Shown here: piece by piece, positions 52,001 to 64,000 of the stretch | How positions within the stretch are numbered: the stretch's first letter is position 1 | How the letters are laid out: each line of letters opens with the position of its first letter | The notes under the pieces: model-generated | Database searches by the model: none | What the model saw: the letters and a program-made list of their open reading frames with translations, nothing else | What the model was told of the DNA's origin: nothing | Assembly (NCBI RefSeq): GCF_008831285.2 | Contig: NC_045146.1 | Span: forward strand, 23,267,703 to 23,331,702 | Reading direction: 5' to 3' | Length of the DNA stretch: 64,000 nt | From: Nymphaea colorata | Taxonomy: Eukaryota > Streptophyta > Magnoliopsida > Nymphaeales > Nymphaeaceae | Position numbers and translations under genes: made by a program

Positions 52001-54610
52001 ATGGCCCACTGCATCACGTGGAGACAAAAACTCAATGCCACCATTAGTGTTCAGTTTTCCAACTTCAGCATTGTACCCTTTAACATACCAACGTGCCCCT
52101 ATTATTTTCCTGAGAAAGAGGATGCAAGATGAAATTGGCATTGAATGTTTTAGTCAGTTCCTCCTTCCAAGAGTCAAAAAAGCTTGTTTAATACTAACTA
52201 GCAATTTATAGTGAAGCCAAAAGTAAGAACAGTATGCAGTCGCTGTATATCCCTGAAGTCCTCAAATGCATCTTTATTTGTAAAAATGACAGAACAGAAA
52301 GGAGAAGCAGCATGAAAGTTGACCATCACAGAAATGAACGTCTATATGAATGCCATTCATCTTTATTTTGTTACAGTGGGTAGGATAGTTTACGTGCTAA
52401 TCCTCTGATAAGTAGTCTCAATAAGAGAGCTCATGTTTGTGGTAGGGAAAAAACTTATACATATTGCTGGCCTTGGCCATAAAAGCATTAAGATGCTTCC
52501 GAATAATGGAGTTCAAATGCACCAACCCATCCAAACTCCCATGTACACGTGTGTGCACATATTCCTTTTTCATATATATCACTCACAACTGGTGTCAAAA
52601 CTGAAAAGTTGAAACAGTTTTGGATTTGGATTTCCATGTCGTTTGCCTTTAGTATGGTGTAGTTTACTTTTCTGTGTACAATTGTTCAGCTTGGACAGGA
52701 TTAGAAACTAATACCTTACTGTTTCCACTTGATTTTCATGATCATTATTGTTTGGAGATGCAAATAGTCAATGATAAGCACAAACGCAGTCCCTGGGTCT
52801 GAGGTTGATCACTTTCCTGTATCTTAGCAGGTAAATTTTTTTTTGGAGGAGTGAGAAATGAAGATCCCCAAAGTGTGACACTAATATAATAGAGTTTGTC
52901 TGCAAGCTCTTTTAAGTTTTTAACTATAAAGGACCTCATTACAAATATAAGAACCTGGGTGTGACATGGATGCATAACAACTAAGTTTCGTAAATAAAGC
53001 TGGAGAGCAAAATGCGTCTATGGTCCTTCCAAAGTTGAATAATATTCCTCCTAACAATCTTTTGTATAACCTGCTTGACATCCCAGAAATGCAGTGTTTA
53101 TACCACTTGGTGAATAAATTTCTTAAATCGGTACCTATGCTGGATATAAAGCTTGTCAGAATTTCAGATAGGATAAGACCAAGATTGGAAGACAGTAGAG
53201 TCTGGCGTTATGTATTTATGGGTGTTGGCTGAGAGTGGCAAAACTCATTATTTATCAGACCTATAGTGCATACAACCAGCTATGAAGTACACATGAACAA
53301 AGAGAAGCACATTAACAGATTCTGACATGCATTAATAATTGGCCATTGCAGGAAAAAAGAAACAAAAGCTAAGAAAAATAACCGGAAATGCCTACTTCTA
53401 TTGATGGAGATGGCTACAACCTGTTGCAGTTGGAGGAATTGAACTGCTCTCCTTCCTGGCATACTCCCTTCCATTTCAGTGGAACTTCACCGACACCATC
53501 ATCTTTAAAGCTTTCCGATTCAGGCCAAATTCCTTCACAGAGGGAAACATACAGATTAACAAATCAAACACATATAGCAACAAGTAACCTTCTATGTGAA
53601 AAGGACGCACCAGTGTCAAGAACTCCAATAATTGAACCATCACCCAACTTGCTTTGTGGGAGAACACCATGGACGGACTTGAAATTCAGCCCTAGAAAAT
53701 CCCAACTTCTAGTAGTATGCAGGTTAAGGATGCGGTGGGGCATTACACGAACCACTCCAGTGTATTCTGCAGTTTTGAGTGATGTAGAAGTGTTCCAACA
53801 TATTCCAAAAACCAAGAAAAATAAAACAACTGTAAACATTCCAGCACCTTCAATAAGTCTGGCCTGAGATGGAGTTAACAAAGCAGCAAATCCTGAGAAC
53901 CCGTGCTTATAACTGTAAAGGATGGATTCTGTAGCTCCTTCCTTGCTAAAAATAGTCAATCAGAACTTAATCAAACAGTAGCAGACTAACAGTTTACAGG
54001 ATGGATATCTGTATGTGTGAAATCCTGTCCATGCAACATATAAACAAAGAGGGAAGAAAGAAATCACCTTCCAAGAACATCAGAGAGGATTGCATGGTGT
54101 GAATCTTGAATAACATTTAGGTCCTCTTTCTCCCTTCCTCCCATGTAAACAATGTAAACCTGAAGGCAGCAGAAGTTCAAGCTTCCCAAGAAAGACTATG
54201 AATGGAAGAATAGTTAGCTTGCAGCGAAAACTGAAGGAAGTATTGCAAGTTTTGCAAGATATTGTATTCAAAAGGATAAGAACCAAAACGATAGCCAAGC
54301 ATGAAATCGAGCATGCCTTAATCACAAATGAAGATTTCAAATAATTAGAGGAGGCGCCAAATTCTACTGAAGAGAAGTGGATGTATGGAGACGTGCACAA
54401 CTTAGGCAAAGTAAAATCCCACTAAGCCGACTAGAAATTATGGAAAACATACTCTCTCCAAAAAGGCCAACACGAATGGAAAATGATGGGCACCCAAACA
54501 CAGCTTGAACAATATGGAATCATCAAACTCACATTTTTCTCCGCGATGGCACAGTGAAGCAGCAGCAAAAGTAGAAAAAGGGCAAGAAGGAACCCGGTAC
54601 CACCCGCCAT
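49025..54610 (-). CDS. Subtilisin-like serine protease (plant SBT family, SBT3-like), eleven exons
   Basis: Exons (minus): 54610-54533, 54159-54068, 53945-53848, 53766-53611, 53532-53421, 52109-51566, 51274-51177, 51098-50859, 50698-50584, 49894-49684, 49599-49025. All junctions keep frame, giving about 772 residues, normal for the family. Residues 1-24 are a signal peptide ([16 protein letters not shown]). An I9 prodomain follows ([39 protein letters not shown]). The S8 catalytic domain shows Asp140 in GVLDTG, His215 in GHGTHTSS, Asn320 in SAGNSGP and Ser549 in [13 protein letters not shown] protease-associated insert (KGKVVLCF) and a C-terminal fibronectin-III-like part ([19 protein letters not shown]) are present. 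It is predicted to be secreted to the apoplast and to mature by self-cleavage. Substrates are unknown. Donors of exons 7 (GTCTAC) and 5 (GTTGTA) are weak but needed for the frame. Confidence 0.95.
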
Positions 54611-55200
54611 GGCCGCTGAACAAGACCACACCTTACCGAAAGACTAAGAAGAATCCAAGTATCATCGATCTTGGGATCCAAACACGAGATGGCCCATGTG
54701 GTTATCGTGCTTTTCCGTTGGAAATGTGGAAACGGTTGCAGGCAAGACAACAAATAGAAGTGGAAAAGGAAAACGAGTGTTCATCCGTGTCGCCCATTAT
54801 CGATAAGCGCTCCTGCTACCGCACCGTTCCTTTTGCGCCATTAATCTCGGCACCCGAAGCACGACCAGCATCCCATTTTTTTCATTTGTTCTGACTGGCA
54901 TTATTACCATGTAAGATTCTTTTTCGGCAAATACAACAATAGAAAGGAGAGAGATAGAGAGACAGACAGAGACGGAGACGGAGATCCTTTTTCACTTGCT
55001 TGTCTATTCTGAAACATAGCATTGACTTGCCTGCAACTCCTTTGGAAGGATGATGAGGAGCACAGTGTAGATGGTATTGGTATTGGTCCATGTAGGAATG
55101 CACGTGATAGTGACGTTGCTTTTTTACAGGTGATGATGAGTCCCAATACCAAGCTTCTGCAGTGAGTGAGTTCTGAACCACTTTTGGGAGCCTTTTGCTC
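54611..55200 (-). promoter_or_regulatory. Upstream region of the subtilase gene with a CT-rich tract
   Basis: On the coding strand a pyrimidine tract (plus strand GGAGAGAGATAGAGAGACAG, about 54944-54985) lies roughly 340 bp before the ATG. No canonical TATA box is evident nearby, so the transcription start is not placed. Confidence 0.3.
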
Positions 55201-56820
55201 TGTTTTGTTGCTATGTGATTGACAAAGAGTGGAGGGTTTTGATTTCGATCTTTTAAATGGGCATTGAATACTCTTTAGTTGAACTAAATTCTTCCAAATG
55301 GGGCATTGAATACTCGGTTGCTCAACTAAGGGGAGAGCAGGACTTTGTACACCGGTTGGGAGGCACCACGCCTTTTGTGAGTTTGGAATCTACTGTGCCC
55401 ATTTACTCGTTGATGGTGTCTGTCGCTTTTGGTGGTGGTGGTGTTGTCATTATCGGATTTGGCGGTGAATCTTTCTGCAAAATGATACAGAGGATAGCGC
55501 CATGATGCAAAATGTTGGACTCGGCTGAACTCTAGTTTTCGCAGGAAATCCGTTGATTAGATCTGAATTCCACCTTGAGTTCAAACATAGCTCCTCAAAA
55601 CCGAATTCTTTATCAGATTGTAAGATCCTACATTTACATAAGGTGTCGAACTTTGATCAGTGCTCAAACTTGGCCACAAACTGCAAGCGTTCGAATTACT
55701 ATCCAGATCTTATTTCTAGGATCCGACTAACAGGTTGGAGTTTGAGTGGATTGCCCGTTGGCATCCCCAGCCATTTCCGCACCAGTTCAGTGGGGTGAAT
55801 GACTACAGGTTCTTCATGTTTCAGATTCCAAAATGAAATAAATGATTGAGTCCTCATTCACAACCGTCAGCAAAAAAAAGAGGTTGACATTGAAAACTTT
55901 ATCAATTGTGTGTGTTCTTTTTTTCTCTTTCTTGTTCTGTATTGGGCTTATGCTTTACACATGAAAAATCTATAAACCTTTTATAATTACACCATTTCAG
56001 TTGAAAATGAGTTGTCCGAAGACATTGTTTCTGCTCAAGTGTATGTTTATGGCAAATTTAATTGAAGGAAATGTTTTTCATTTAAAGGACCATCTTTTGG
56101 TCACAAACCTAAATAGTAAATATGGGTCTCATGTTTCTGTTCTTCTTTATATGAAACATAGTTTTACTGATCACATCAAATGAAAATCTATATTTACCAT
56201 TAACTTTAATTCTAGTTAAAATGCAAGTTATGACGAAGTAAATAACAATGATGGAGCTGCCATTTTATGTCAGGTAAATAAAACTTTTTAACCTTGACCA
56301 AATGTGTATGAAAATTGGAAAGGTCTCATGCAAAAACCAATCCTGAAAGACCAGTCTGGTACCGAAAAGGTTAACCCTACTTTAGAAATTGTAGCCAAAT
56401 GTCAGGCTCTACAATAAAAATTTTCCTTTAATTTCCAAAAATATGCTATTAGATTCAAAAACTTAGCTTGACATTTCAACAACCCGCTCTCCAGAAATGA
56501 GGCCTAAATGCTCCTCCATTCTTCAAGGTCTTGAACCAACTTAATAGTGGCGCATCCTTCAACTCCATCACTTCAGCTATATAAATGTAAAATATAGCAC
56601 TTACAGGAATTGAGACCAGACTAAAGAAAAAAAAAATGAAAGAAAAAACATATTGAGAGATGAGGTCAAGTTGATATTGATGACAACCCACACGTTATAA
56701 GATCGAAACCTTGTTTTGATACCTCTATGACAACTTGACTTACTCTTGGGTTTTGGTTCCTAGTTCGACGGATTCCACTCTGCCCCTAACAATTTTGGTT
56801 CTAACCCAAAAAAAACTAAA

Positions 56821-56908
56821 AACCAAGACAATCATCTTATTAATGGCCTCCTTTATAAGTCATTGAACATAATTTTCAATACGAAACTAAACTTTTAAGG
56901 TGTTACAG
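56821..56908. repeat. Dispersed repeat segment, copy 2
   Basis: It matches 27661-27757 in the same orientation, with shared blocks ACCAAGACAATCAT, TCCTTTATAAGTC and GGTGTTACAG. It is about 9 bp shorter than copy 1. Confidence 0.75.
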
Positions 56909-59017
56909 TCAAATCAAAGATAGTTTTTTTCATAATGATACCAAAATTTTAAATTAAAAAAAAAAATCATACAGATAAAGCGACGGACTAAGTTGTCCAT
57001 CCAAAATACATGGATTTAACGAGTTTATCCACTCATACCAACGAGTGGTTGAAGATATGTATGGGCTCGGGCAGCCGGCAGGGTTCATAGATGTATTTCA
57101 CATTTTTAAAAATCCAATTTTTTACATTAAAAATTTAAAAAGTTAAGTTTAACCTATGTAAAAAAATTTAAAATTTAAGTTTGGTCTCTCCAATAAAAAA
57201 AAAATAGTTTCGCTCCTGAATCAACTTATATAAAGCCTTTATATTCTAAATATATTATATATGTATAATAATAATTAATATAATATAAACGCTGACACAT
57301 GAACTGCTGTGGTATGGTATCAACTTGGTCGTACTTAACTGCAAGGGCGATCGAATCACGCAGACAGCCGAGGGCCAGCATAATATTACTCAATCAACAG
57401 CCAAACTTGCCAATGAAAGCGATCTCCTCAATTCCGATGCCATCACTGGCGTCTCCAAACTCAAGTCAAGGGCACTATTCTGTGTCCCGGCTATCATGGA
57501 GAGTGGCTGCCGAGTTGAAAGTTGCCGGATGACACGATATTTAAAAAACTGTTGCTAAAACAAAAGCACCAGCAATGATTTATGGTGTTTTTTCGTGTTG
57601 GTTCATGGTATTCCGTTAAATAATTAGCAATTTTTATATATATATATATATATATTAAGTTATCATATGTTGAATAGTTGATTAATATGATCGTAAATCA
57701 CAGTTACTCCACAATTTAAACCGCGACGAATACCAAGCTAGTCATGTTTTTAGTGACATTTTTTTTTTAATTTTAACGTCGGCCACACGATTGAATTGAT
57801 TATGTGCACCCCGTTCTTGTGCACGAAAAGTTGTGTATAAGGGTATGGAATGACCAAAATATTTTTGATAATGATTAAAACTTAAGCTTTTAAATGATAT
57901 ATTAAAAATATAAAAATGTATATGTTTTTGTAAAAAAAATTCTAAAAGACTCCAACCCTCTTGTCTTTCTCTTGCGTGTATATTTGTTGCATCCATGAAT
58001 GACGGACGGCGCTAGCATAATTGAGTTGCATACCAAAAGATTGTTACACAAGAATTTACAAGGTCCGCCTCATTCCATGATATTCCTTGCGTGTCAATTT
58101 GACGTGGACGTGTGAGAGCCGAGACTTCTCTTGCTTGTGATTACCTGGTAAAGTGGACAACTCCTCGATACAGAGAACCTGTTGGATGCATGTGCTTTCT
58201 TTGTTGGATGAATTAGATCTGCCAACTAACATCCACATGCTAATAAAGCCAATCCCTTTCTCTTTCTTATATTATTTTTTAATCCAAATACCTCAATTTT
58301 CATGGCAAATGTCAAAATGCTTAAAATTCGTTAATGATTCTTTGTGAGTGTTGGATGATGTCGATTTTGTTTCTTAATGTTTACTTAGGAGAAACACTTT
58401 CAACCTAAAACTCTTAAAGCTCGAATAGTTATACTTTCAAGATTCAGGCTTGCTTCAGAGTTTAGATGAATATACAATACATCTTTCAACTCGAGTGTCG
58501 CACTTGTCATTGTTTGCACTCTGCGTGAGTAAACACCAGAACGTAACAACAGCCATAGGATTCAAACTTGAGATCCTTCAAGTGTGAACCATCTTGTTAC
58601 TTGGTTATGCCCGTCCAATAATTTCCAACACGAACGGTATCTCAGTACAATTATTGTATTTACCATACTTTTGTATTATTCTTTTAAGACAGATGAACTT
58701 TAGCTAGGCCCTATACAAGTAACCAAGGAAAAAGAGAAAAAAAAATGAAGAAACATTGATTTGATAAATATGTCAATGTATCTCATTAAATATGACACAA
58801 ATTAACCGTGGGATTAGAAGAGGTTAAACAATAATATTTATTTTGTAAGTTAAAAATGAACTAGTAGTCGCTTGTGTATCTCATGAAATATATAATTACC
58901 TTTATTCACTAATAAAAAAAAGTCAAGAAAGTAAGATCGGCTTCTCAAACACAATCTGAAATGGCTTCTTAGAAATAATAAAGATTTGAAGTCGATGTCG
59001 ATTTTGAGCACAATAAT

Positions 59018-59113
59018 TCCACTTCATGGGGTCTATGTTACATATCTTGTAGTGGCTGTCATGACCATCTTTTGGTTGTAGCCCAGTCCACTTCATGGGG
59101 TCTATGTTACATA
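59018..59113. repeat. Short direct repeat, two units 69 bp apart
   Basis: TCCACTTCATGGGGTCTATG plus TTACATA occurs at 59018-59044 and again at 59087-59113. The intervening sequence differs. This is a local duplication without visible function. Confidence 0.85.
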
Positions 59114-59647
59114 GATTAACCTTTTGTTCACAAAAAATCAAACAATTATATAATAAATATGAACAACATAATCTCTGATTCCACCCGCTTCTATAGAAAG
59201 ACGATTGCCAACCCAATTAACATGGAGCAATTTCTGAATATGACTCGATAAGTCTTGGTGCGATGGTGAATCTCTGTTCCATCTAGCCTCTAGGAGTTGA
59301 ACCCATTGAGGAAGTTGAAGTTGATGGCTTTAATGGCACCACCCAAATGCGGTCCTCCTCCATTTATGAGATGCTGGCTTTTCTGCATATAGTTATCAAT
59401 TCTTCACTGTCGATTTTGCCTCTGCCATGAGCTCGACAAAGAAATGTGACACCCGATGTCTCCTTTCTTTTCCTTGGTGAGGGGACCAGGGGAGATCACG
59501 CCGGATTCAGGTCCAGAACCGTGAATTAGCTTTTCATCATCTCCTGTGGATCTTATGCAAACATTAAGGCTTTGTTAAAGAACTCACTGTTTCTATTACC
59601 AAATCCAAATGCCCATTAAATATACAAAATGATGTCTTCTGTCCCAA

Positions 59648-59891
59648 ACGGTATCGGATATATTAATGAGTTAAATTTTTTTTCTATCCAATATGCAAAC
59701 GTTTTGAAAGTCAATCAATAATCTATGTTAATGAAGTTGTTAATTTAAAAACCAGATTCAATTGTAAATTTACAAGTCAGATTGTAAAATTAAGTTTTAA
59801 AATTAGAATTAGATATGGTATGAATATGAACATGTGAATATCCAAGGAATTAAATATGATAAAAGTTAGATCAAGTTTGAATTGACATCCC
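59648..59891. mobile_element. MITE-like AT-rich element, copy D
   Basis: It opens near CGGTATCGGATAT and closes with GAATTGACATCCC, the right-end motif of copies B and C. The interior is AT-rich with AGATTCAATTG and AGAATTAGATATGG phrases. It is shorter and more worn than the others. Confidence 0.4.
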
Positions 59892-60963
59892 AACCAAAAG
59901 CATATCAAATACTGAATTATAATATCTTAAATGTGTTAACTTTATTTAGATATTTATTTCTTTTTTGGGTTAAGTAGTAGTATCCAGGCAGTGATTAGCC
60001 TCTTCACAAATTTTGGGTTTTTTTTTTTTTTCTTAACTACAATATTGAGACCAATCAAGGTAAGACGGAACATTGTTATTTTTTAATTTCGTCTCAAGGG
60101 TGATAAATTTTGCAGCAAAATGATGCGGTTTCGACCATCGTGTCACATTGCATCATACATTTACAATAAACGCCAAATCATAGGTATCAAGAACTTTTTT
60201 TTAAAGATAAAAACAAGAACCTTCGAGCTTTTAAGGGGCGTAACGCGGCTCACACTTGAGAAGTTTAAAGTTCAAATCTTGTGGTCGTTATCATGTTTCG
60301 ATTCTTAGTGATTTGAGGTCGTTATCATGTTATGTTTCCGTATGTTATTCTTCTTAGTTACAAATAATAGTAAATGGGATATCTAAGTTGAAAGGCATAC
60401 CTAAGTCCATCTATATGAATAAGTATGAATAAGTAAAAGGAAAAACAAAAACTTTGTAACTTTTAAAAGCCGTGAATTGTCAAAAGAAAAGCAATGAAAT
60501 TCAACAACACATGCCCTATATTGATGATATAGAAATCGTACCTTAAATCTTTTAATTTTTTTTTTAATGTGCGGTTGTTCCGAAAAATTATTCCCTTAAT
60601 TTTATTGCCAAAAATATGGTATTTACAAACCAAAAAAAAAAAAAAAAAAAAAAATCAAAATCCCGCTGCATAGAGGATGGAGACGTTAAAGCACAAGTGT
60701 TGAAATTGGGTCCCAAGTGGAAGGCTGGTTGACCCACTCTTGGTAATCCAGATCTTCAGTATCCAGGAAAAACAACGCCGAGGTCTCACTAGCAGGCGAT
60801 GCTTCCTCTATGTGAATCCTGTGTGGCTGACTCAAACATTTCAAAGTTGGACCGGAAATTCAGGAGAAAAAAAATGAGGCGGAACATAGACATGGCGATA
60901 ATACCAGACGTCGAGTGATCTTGTTTCTGAACGTGGATTCTCTCCAACTGGGACGCGCTCGAC

Positions 60964-61050
60964 TATATACAGAAGAGTGATTCCGGTTTCTTGTTCAACA
61001 TCTAATCGTGCAAAGGAGAAGATCGAGGTGGAGGGAGAAGGAAGGCCAAG
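60964..61050 (+). promoter_or_regulatory. Probable core promoter and leader of squalene synthase
   Basis: TATATA at 60964-60969 lies 87 bp before the ATG. A start of transcription about 30 bp downstream would leave a short leader of roughly 55 nt. The start codon context, GCCAAGATGG, has A at -3 and G at +4 and is strong. Confidence 0.5.
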
Positions 61051-63656
61051 ATGGGGACGTTGGGAGCAATTCTGAAGCACCCAGAGGATTTCCCGGTGCT
61101 CGTGAAGATGATGATGGCGTCGAGCCGCGCCGAGAAACAGATCCCTCCCCAGCCGCATTGGGCATTCTGCTACACAATGCTCACAAAGGTGTCTCGAAGC
61201 TTCGCTCTTGTCATCCAGCAACTGGGCAAGGAACTCCGAGACGCGGTAAGCCTTTGCTCGTCTTTTCTGTTAGTGATGGCTACTTCATCTGATCTTCCTT
61301 TTTGCTAAATTTTTTGTGGCTACCAGCCGGTTGTGTTGTGGATATTGCTGTGTTCTTGAAGAGTGTTGAATCTGTAACATTTGCTTTGCATGTCGGGTTA
61401 GTCCCTCAAAGATGCGAAGATTGGGTGTTGGTGGTAAGTTGGTCTTAGTATGATGTTGTGGAGGAGTTTTTAGTGTCCGCGGTTCTTCTTCCTTTTCTGC
61501 GATTTATAGACTGGATGAACGTTGGGTTGAAAAAACTTCGGTTAGAGAGTAGAAAAATATGTTGATGGATCTGTAGAATAACCTATTGAGGTCATTGGGA
61601 AATGCCTGTTACGTTGTTTTCCACTTGCCGCTCATTGTTTTTTTCGGATTTGGATTGATTTTTACCCGCTTGTTTTTTAGACGCTTTCTTGATGTTCTTA
61701 AAGTATGTAGACCATCAAGTGCCTTCTGTTCTTAAGGAGTGCAGAACATTATTGCTCTATGCTTTTGGTTCTTCAAGGATCGTGACGGTCCAAATGTTTT
61801 CTGCATGTTGCATCGGTGCCGCCAAGATGGAACGATGTGCCCGGTTTGTTAATTTTTGTGGTTGTTTTTAACGTTCGAGAAAAGTCTATTATTCATAGCC
61901 CTTGTCCTCATCTCGTTATTTGTATAATCTCCATCCTGGTATTGCCGAGTCTGGAGCGATTCTTTGCAAATCCGTATCATATGTGTAAGAAAGGAAGCAA
62001 CAAACATCTGTCCCAATGTTTTCATTTCATGGCGTTAGATTTTGGGATTCCTTGTATGTTGAGTGCAGCTTTCTTGTTACGTAATTAAGGATTCATTGTG
62101 CTCTGGAGGCATAGGGAGCAAATCCTTTTGTTGGTTGAAGAAATTGGATTAATCATTGGTTGACTGTCATGGTGAATCAGTGAAGGAATAGAGAAAGGAT
62201 GTTATATAAACTCCCAAGCAAGACAGTTCGGTTTAATGATTGACTTGGGGCTCGTGATGGTTCAGGCTCTTTGCAATGGTCATCTTCCTTAGTTTATCTT
62301 GCTGGTGCTTACAAGGATGAGTTAGTTGCAGAAGCATGCTACTTCATGAAGCTACTCCAGCAGTATAAAAAAAGAGGATCTTGCATCCCTAGACTGGTCT
62401 TTTGGCTTACTGGTTATCACCAAATATCCAGAGGCCAAAGGTATCTCAAGCGTAATCCTTCGAAGTTATTTAAATATTAATCCATCTACTGTTTATTCTT
62501 CAATACTGTAGATTTTATTTTTAACGGACAGAAATGTACTAGTTGTTATGATACTTTATCCCTTAGCTATTAAGGCGCATCCTTGTATCCAATTAAGAGA
62601 GCCACCCTATTGGCAAACAGTTTTTGATGACAGTGCGAGGGTTCAAACCATATGAAATATCTCTGTATGTGAACAGTAAGAACCTTAAGCTATCAATTTT
62701 AACCAACTATGGGCCATGACAAGTTTGGAATAAAACTTCAGTTTTTCATTTAGGATCTCCGAGACAAACTAAGTTTGGCATGTTGCTCAAACTTGTGCCC
62801 TCAGCAGCACAAGAGTTTGGTTTTGCTTCTTGAAGCATCTTGTTTTTCTCTTTCACTGGTATTTTGTTGATATCATTTCTGACTAGTTTCCTTCTAAATG
62901 TCTTATTTGGACCAGCAAAATATTGCTTAACAGTGGCTTGTTTTTCATATTTTTTGCAGGTTTGCATTTTTTACTTGGTTCTTCGTGCACTTGACACTGT
63001 TGGTTGGTTAACAATCTCCTTCAGTTCTTTTGTATTCTACTATGTAGTTTTGTAGGTTACTTTCTTACTTCTACTTGCCAGTGTATATTGTCCTTTCTTT
63101 GTGTTTACAGGGCATCCTTCTTTTCTCCTATAGTTACTTTACTAGGTTGAGTTGAATACTGGTTGTATTAGCTTTCTTTATTTTACACCTCAAAAGTTTT
63201 ATTCTTCATAATCTTTTCCGTTACTGTGACTGTGCAATCAATTGTTAAGAGAAGACAAAAACCAATGCAAGGCAGAATTGGAAGAGATCTAAAAAGAAGA
63301 AAATTTTGACAAGTAATATAATGATTGATTGGTTGTGATTTTGGCCTTTCTGCCTTAATGAATTTATCAACTACTAACAAATTTTGCTGCCTAATATGCA
63401 TTTTTTTGTGCCATTTTAGTTTGAAAAAGGATAATTAGAATTTCATCCCCTGCTTGATTGTTGGTACCTTTTCTCTTTTTCTCTGTTGCAGATTTTAACT
63501 TTTTCAACTGTTTATCACAAAGAATGGCTTCCAGAGTCTAATGTTATTTGCACTTTCCTTGTACAGAGGATGACACAAGCATACCTTCTGATGTGAAAGT
63601 ACCAATTCTGAAATCTTTTCACAGTCACATATATGATACCTCTTGGCATTTTGCAT
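61051..63656 (+). CDS. SQS: Squalene synthase, 5' part (exons 1-3), continues past the window
   Basis: Exon 1 is 61051-61245 (65 codons), exon 2 is 62960-63002 (43 nt) and exon 3 is 63567-63656; introns are 1714 and 564 nt. The protein starts [14 protein letters not shown] and goes on through [29 protein letters not shown] and [18 protein letters not shown] to [10 protein letters not shown]. These are diagnostic for plant squalene synthase. The first Asp-rich motif D77-T-V-E-D81, which binds Mg and the farnesyl diphosphate substrate, is split between exons 2 and 3. The enzyme joins two farnesyl diphosphates into squalene with NADPH at the ER membrane, the first committed step to sterols and triterpenes. 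The family is about 410 residues, so about three quarters, including the second Asp-rich motif and the membrane anchor, lie downstream of 64000. Nothing in the visible part is broken. Confidence 0.96.
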
Positions 63657-64000
63657 GTAAGATTCTTAAAATCACGTTTTTCTGTTTTGCCTCCCTTTTT
63701 CTACAACAATATTGTTCCTGTCTTCTTTTTGACTGGTGCAAGAATTGAAATATATTGATTGATGCTGTATATGTTGAGAATCTGTACAGTGCATTGTATA
63801 TATAATTCAGCTTTTGCCGAGGTTACTCTTAACTATTGCCCTTGAATCTTGAGAAGGGTAGCTGGCATATTCTAATGACGTAGTCCCTGCAGAGGTGATG
63901 TTTGATGTCCTTCATCTCTTATTACCCATATGGATTAGAACTTCAAAGTACAAGTGGACATATAAAACAAATATTCTGCTAATATGCATACCATATCCAA
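63657..64000 (+). other. Intron 3 of squalene synthase (incomplete)
   Basis: The donor GTAAGA follows the first base of a Cys codon at 63656. No continuation resembling the expected GTKEYKVLM is found before the window ends, so the sequence here is intronic. Confidence 0.8.

Larger units (their letters stand above)
55201..60900. other. Intergenic region between subtilase and squalene synthase genes
   Basis: No gene is supported. Items seen: an imperfect direct repeat at 55260-55325 (GGCATTGAATACTC twice), the dispersed repeat at 56821, a TA run at 57635-57655, a duplicated segment at 59018-59113, MITE copy D at 59648 and a 23-base A-run at 60632-60654. A frame at 57299-57558 looks open on two registers but shows no domain. 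Confidence 0.5.

Noticed and set aside
53020-53232. A 70-codon plus-strand frame inside the subtilase gene
   Set aside because: It lies in intron 5, antisense to the gene, and shows no domain.
57299-57558. Two overlapping 77-codon frames
   Set aside because: No recognisable motif, no exon neighbours and no promoter. Chance openness cannot be excluded.

Overview
This is a 64 kb piece of nuclear DNA from a flowering plant. Five protein genes can be modelled with confidence and all belong to plant-type families: a BRH1-like RING-H2 protein, a DUF630/DUF632 protein, a class-I GATA factor, an SBT-type subtilase and a squalene synthase. Four have introns with GT/AG borders. Long AT-rich intergenic stretches hold degenerate transposon pieces and microsatellites. 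I cannot name the species from sequence alone, and I see no bacterial, viral or organellar gene block.

Layout. (1) At 1.65-2.17 kb (+) is an intronless, GC-rich gene for a 173-residue RING-H2 E3 ligase. (2) At 8.7-14.2 kb (-) is a four-exon DUF630/DUF632 gene. It is complete except for an apparent one-base deletion inside a proline-coding tract of exon 1. (3) 14.3-40.6 kb is a 26 kb stretch with no gene I can recognise. It carries a LINE reverse-transcriptase relic, several MITE-like elements, a 107-bp tandem duplication, compound microsatellites and one core-promoter look-alike near 18.32 kb. (4) At 40.64-41.64 kb (-) is a two-exon GATA zinc-finger gene. (5) 42-49 kb is intergenic. (6) At 49.03-54.61 kb (-) is an eleven-exon subtilase with an intact catalytic triad; every junction keeps the frame. 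(7) 54.7-60.9 kb is intergenic. (8) From 61.05 kb (+) run the first three exons of squalene synthase; the rest lies beyond the window.

The genes do not form a cluster or pathway. They act in ubiquitin ligation, membrane-associated or nuclear signalling, transcription, secreted proteolysis and sterol/triterpene synthesis, and look like ordinary neighbours. Four of the five have CT-rich tracts on the coding strand just upstream or in the leader. I found no convincing undescribed system. The points most worth a second look are the frameshift, the 25-residue tandem repeats and the His/Asp tract in the DUF632 protein; an 81-nt subtilase intron that is open in frame and would encode a hydrophobic segment if retained; and three families of small inverted-repeat elements.
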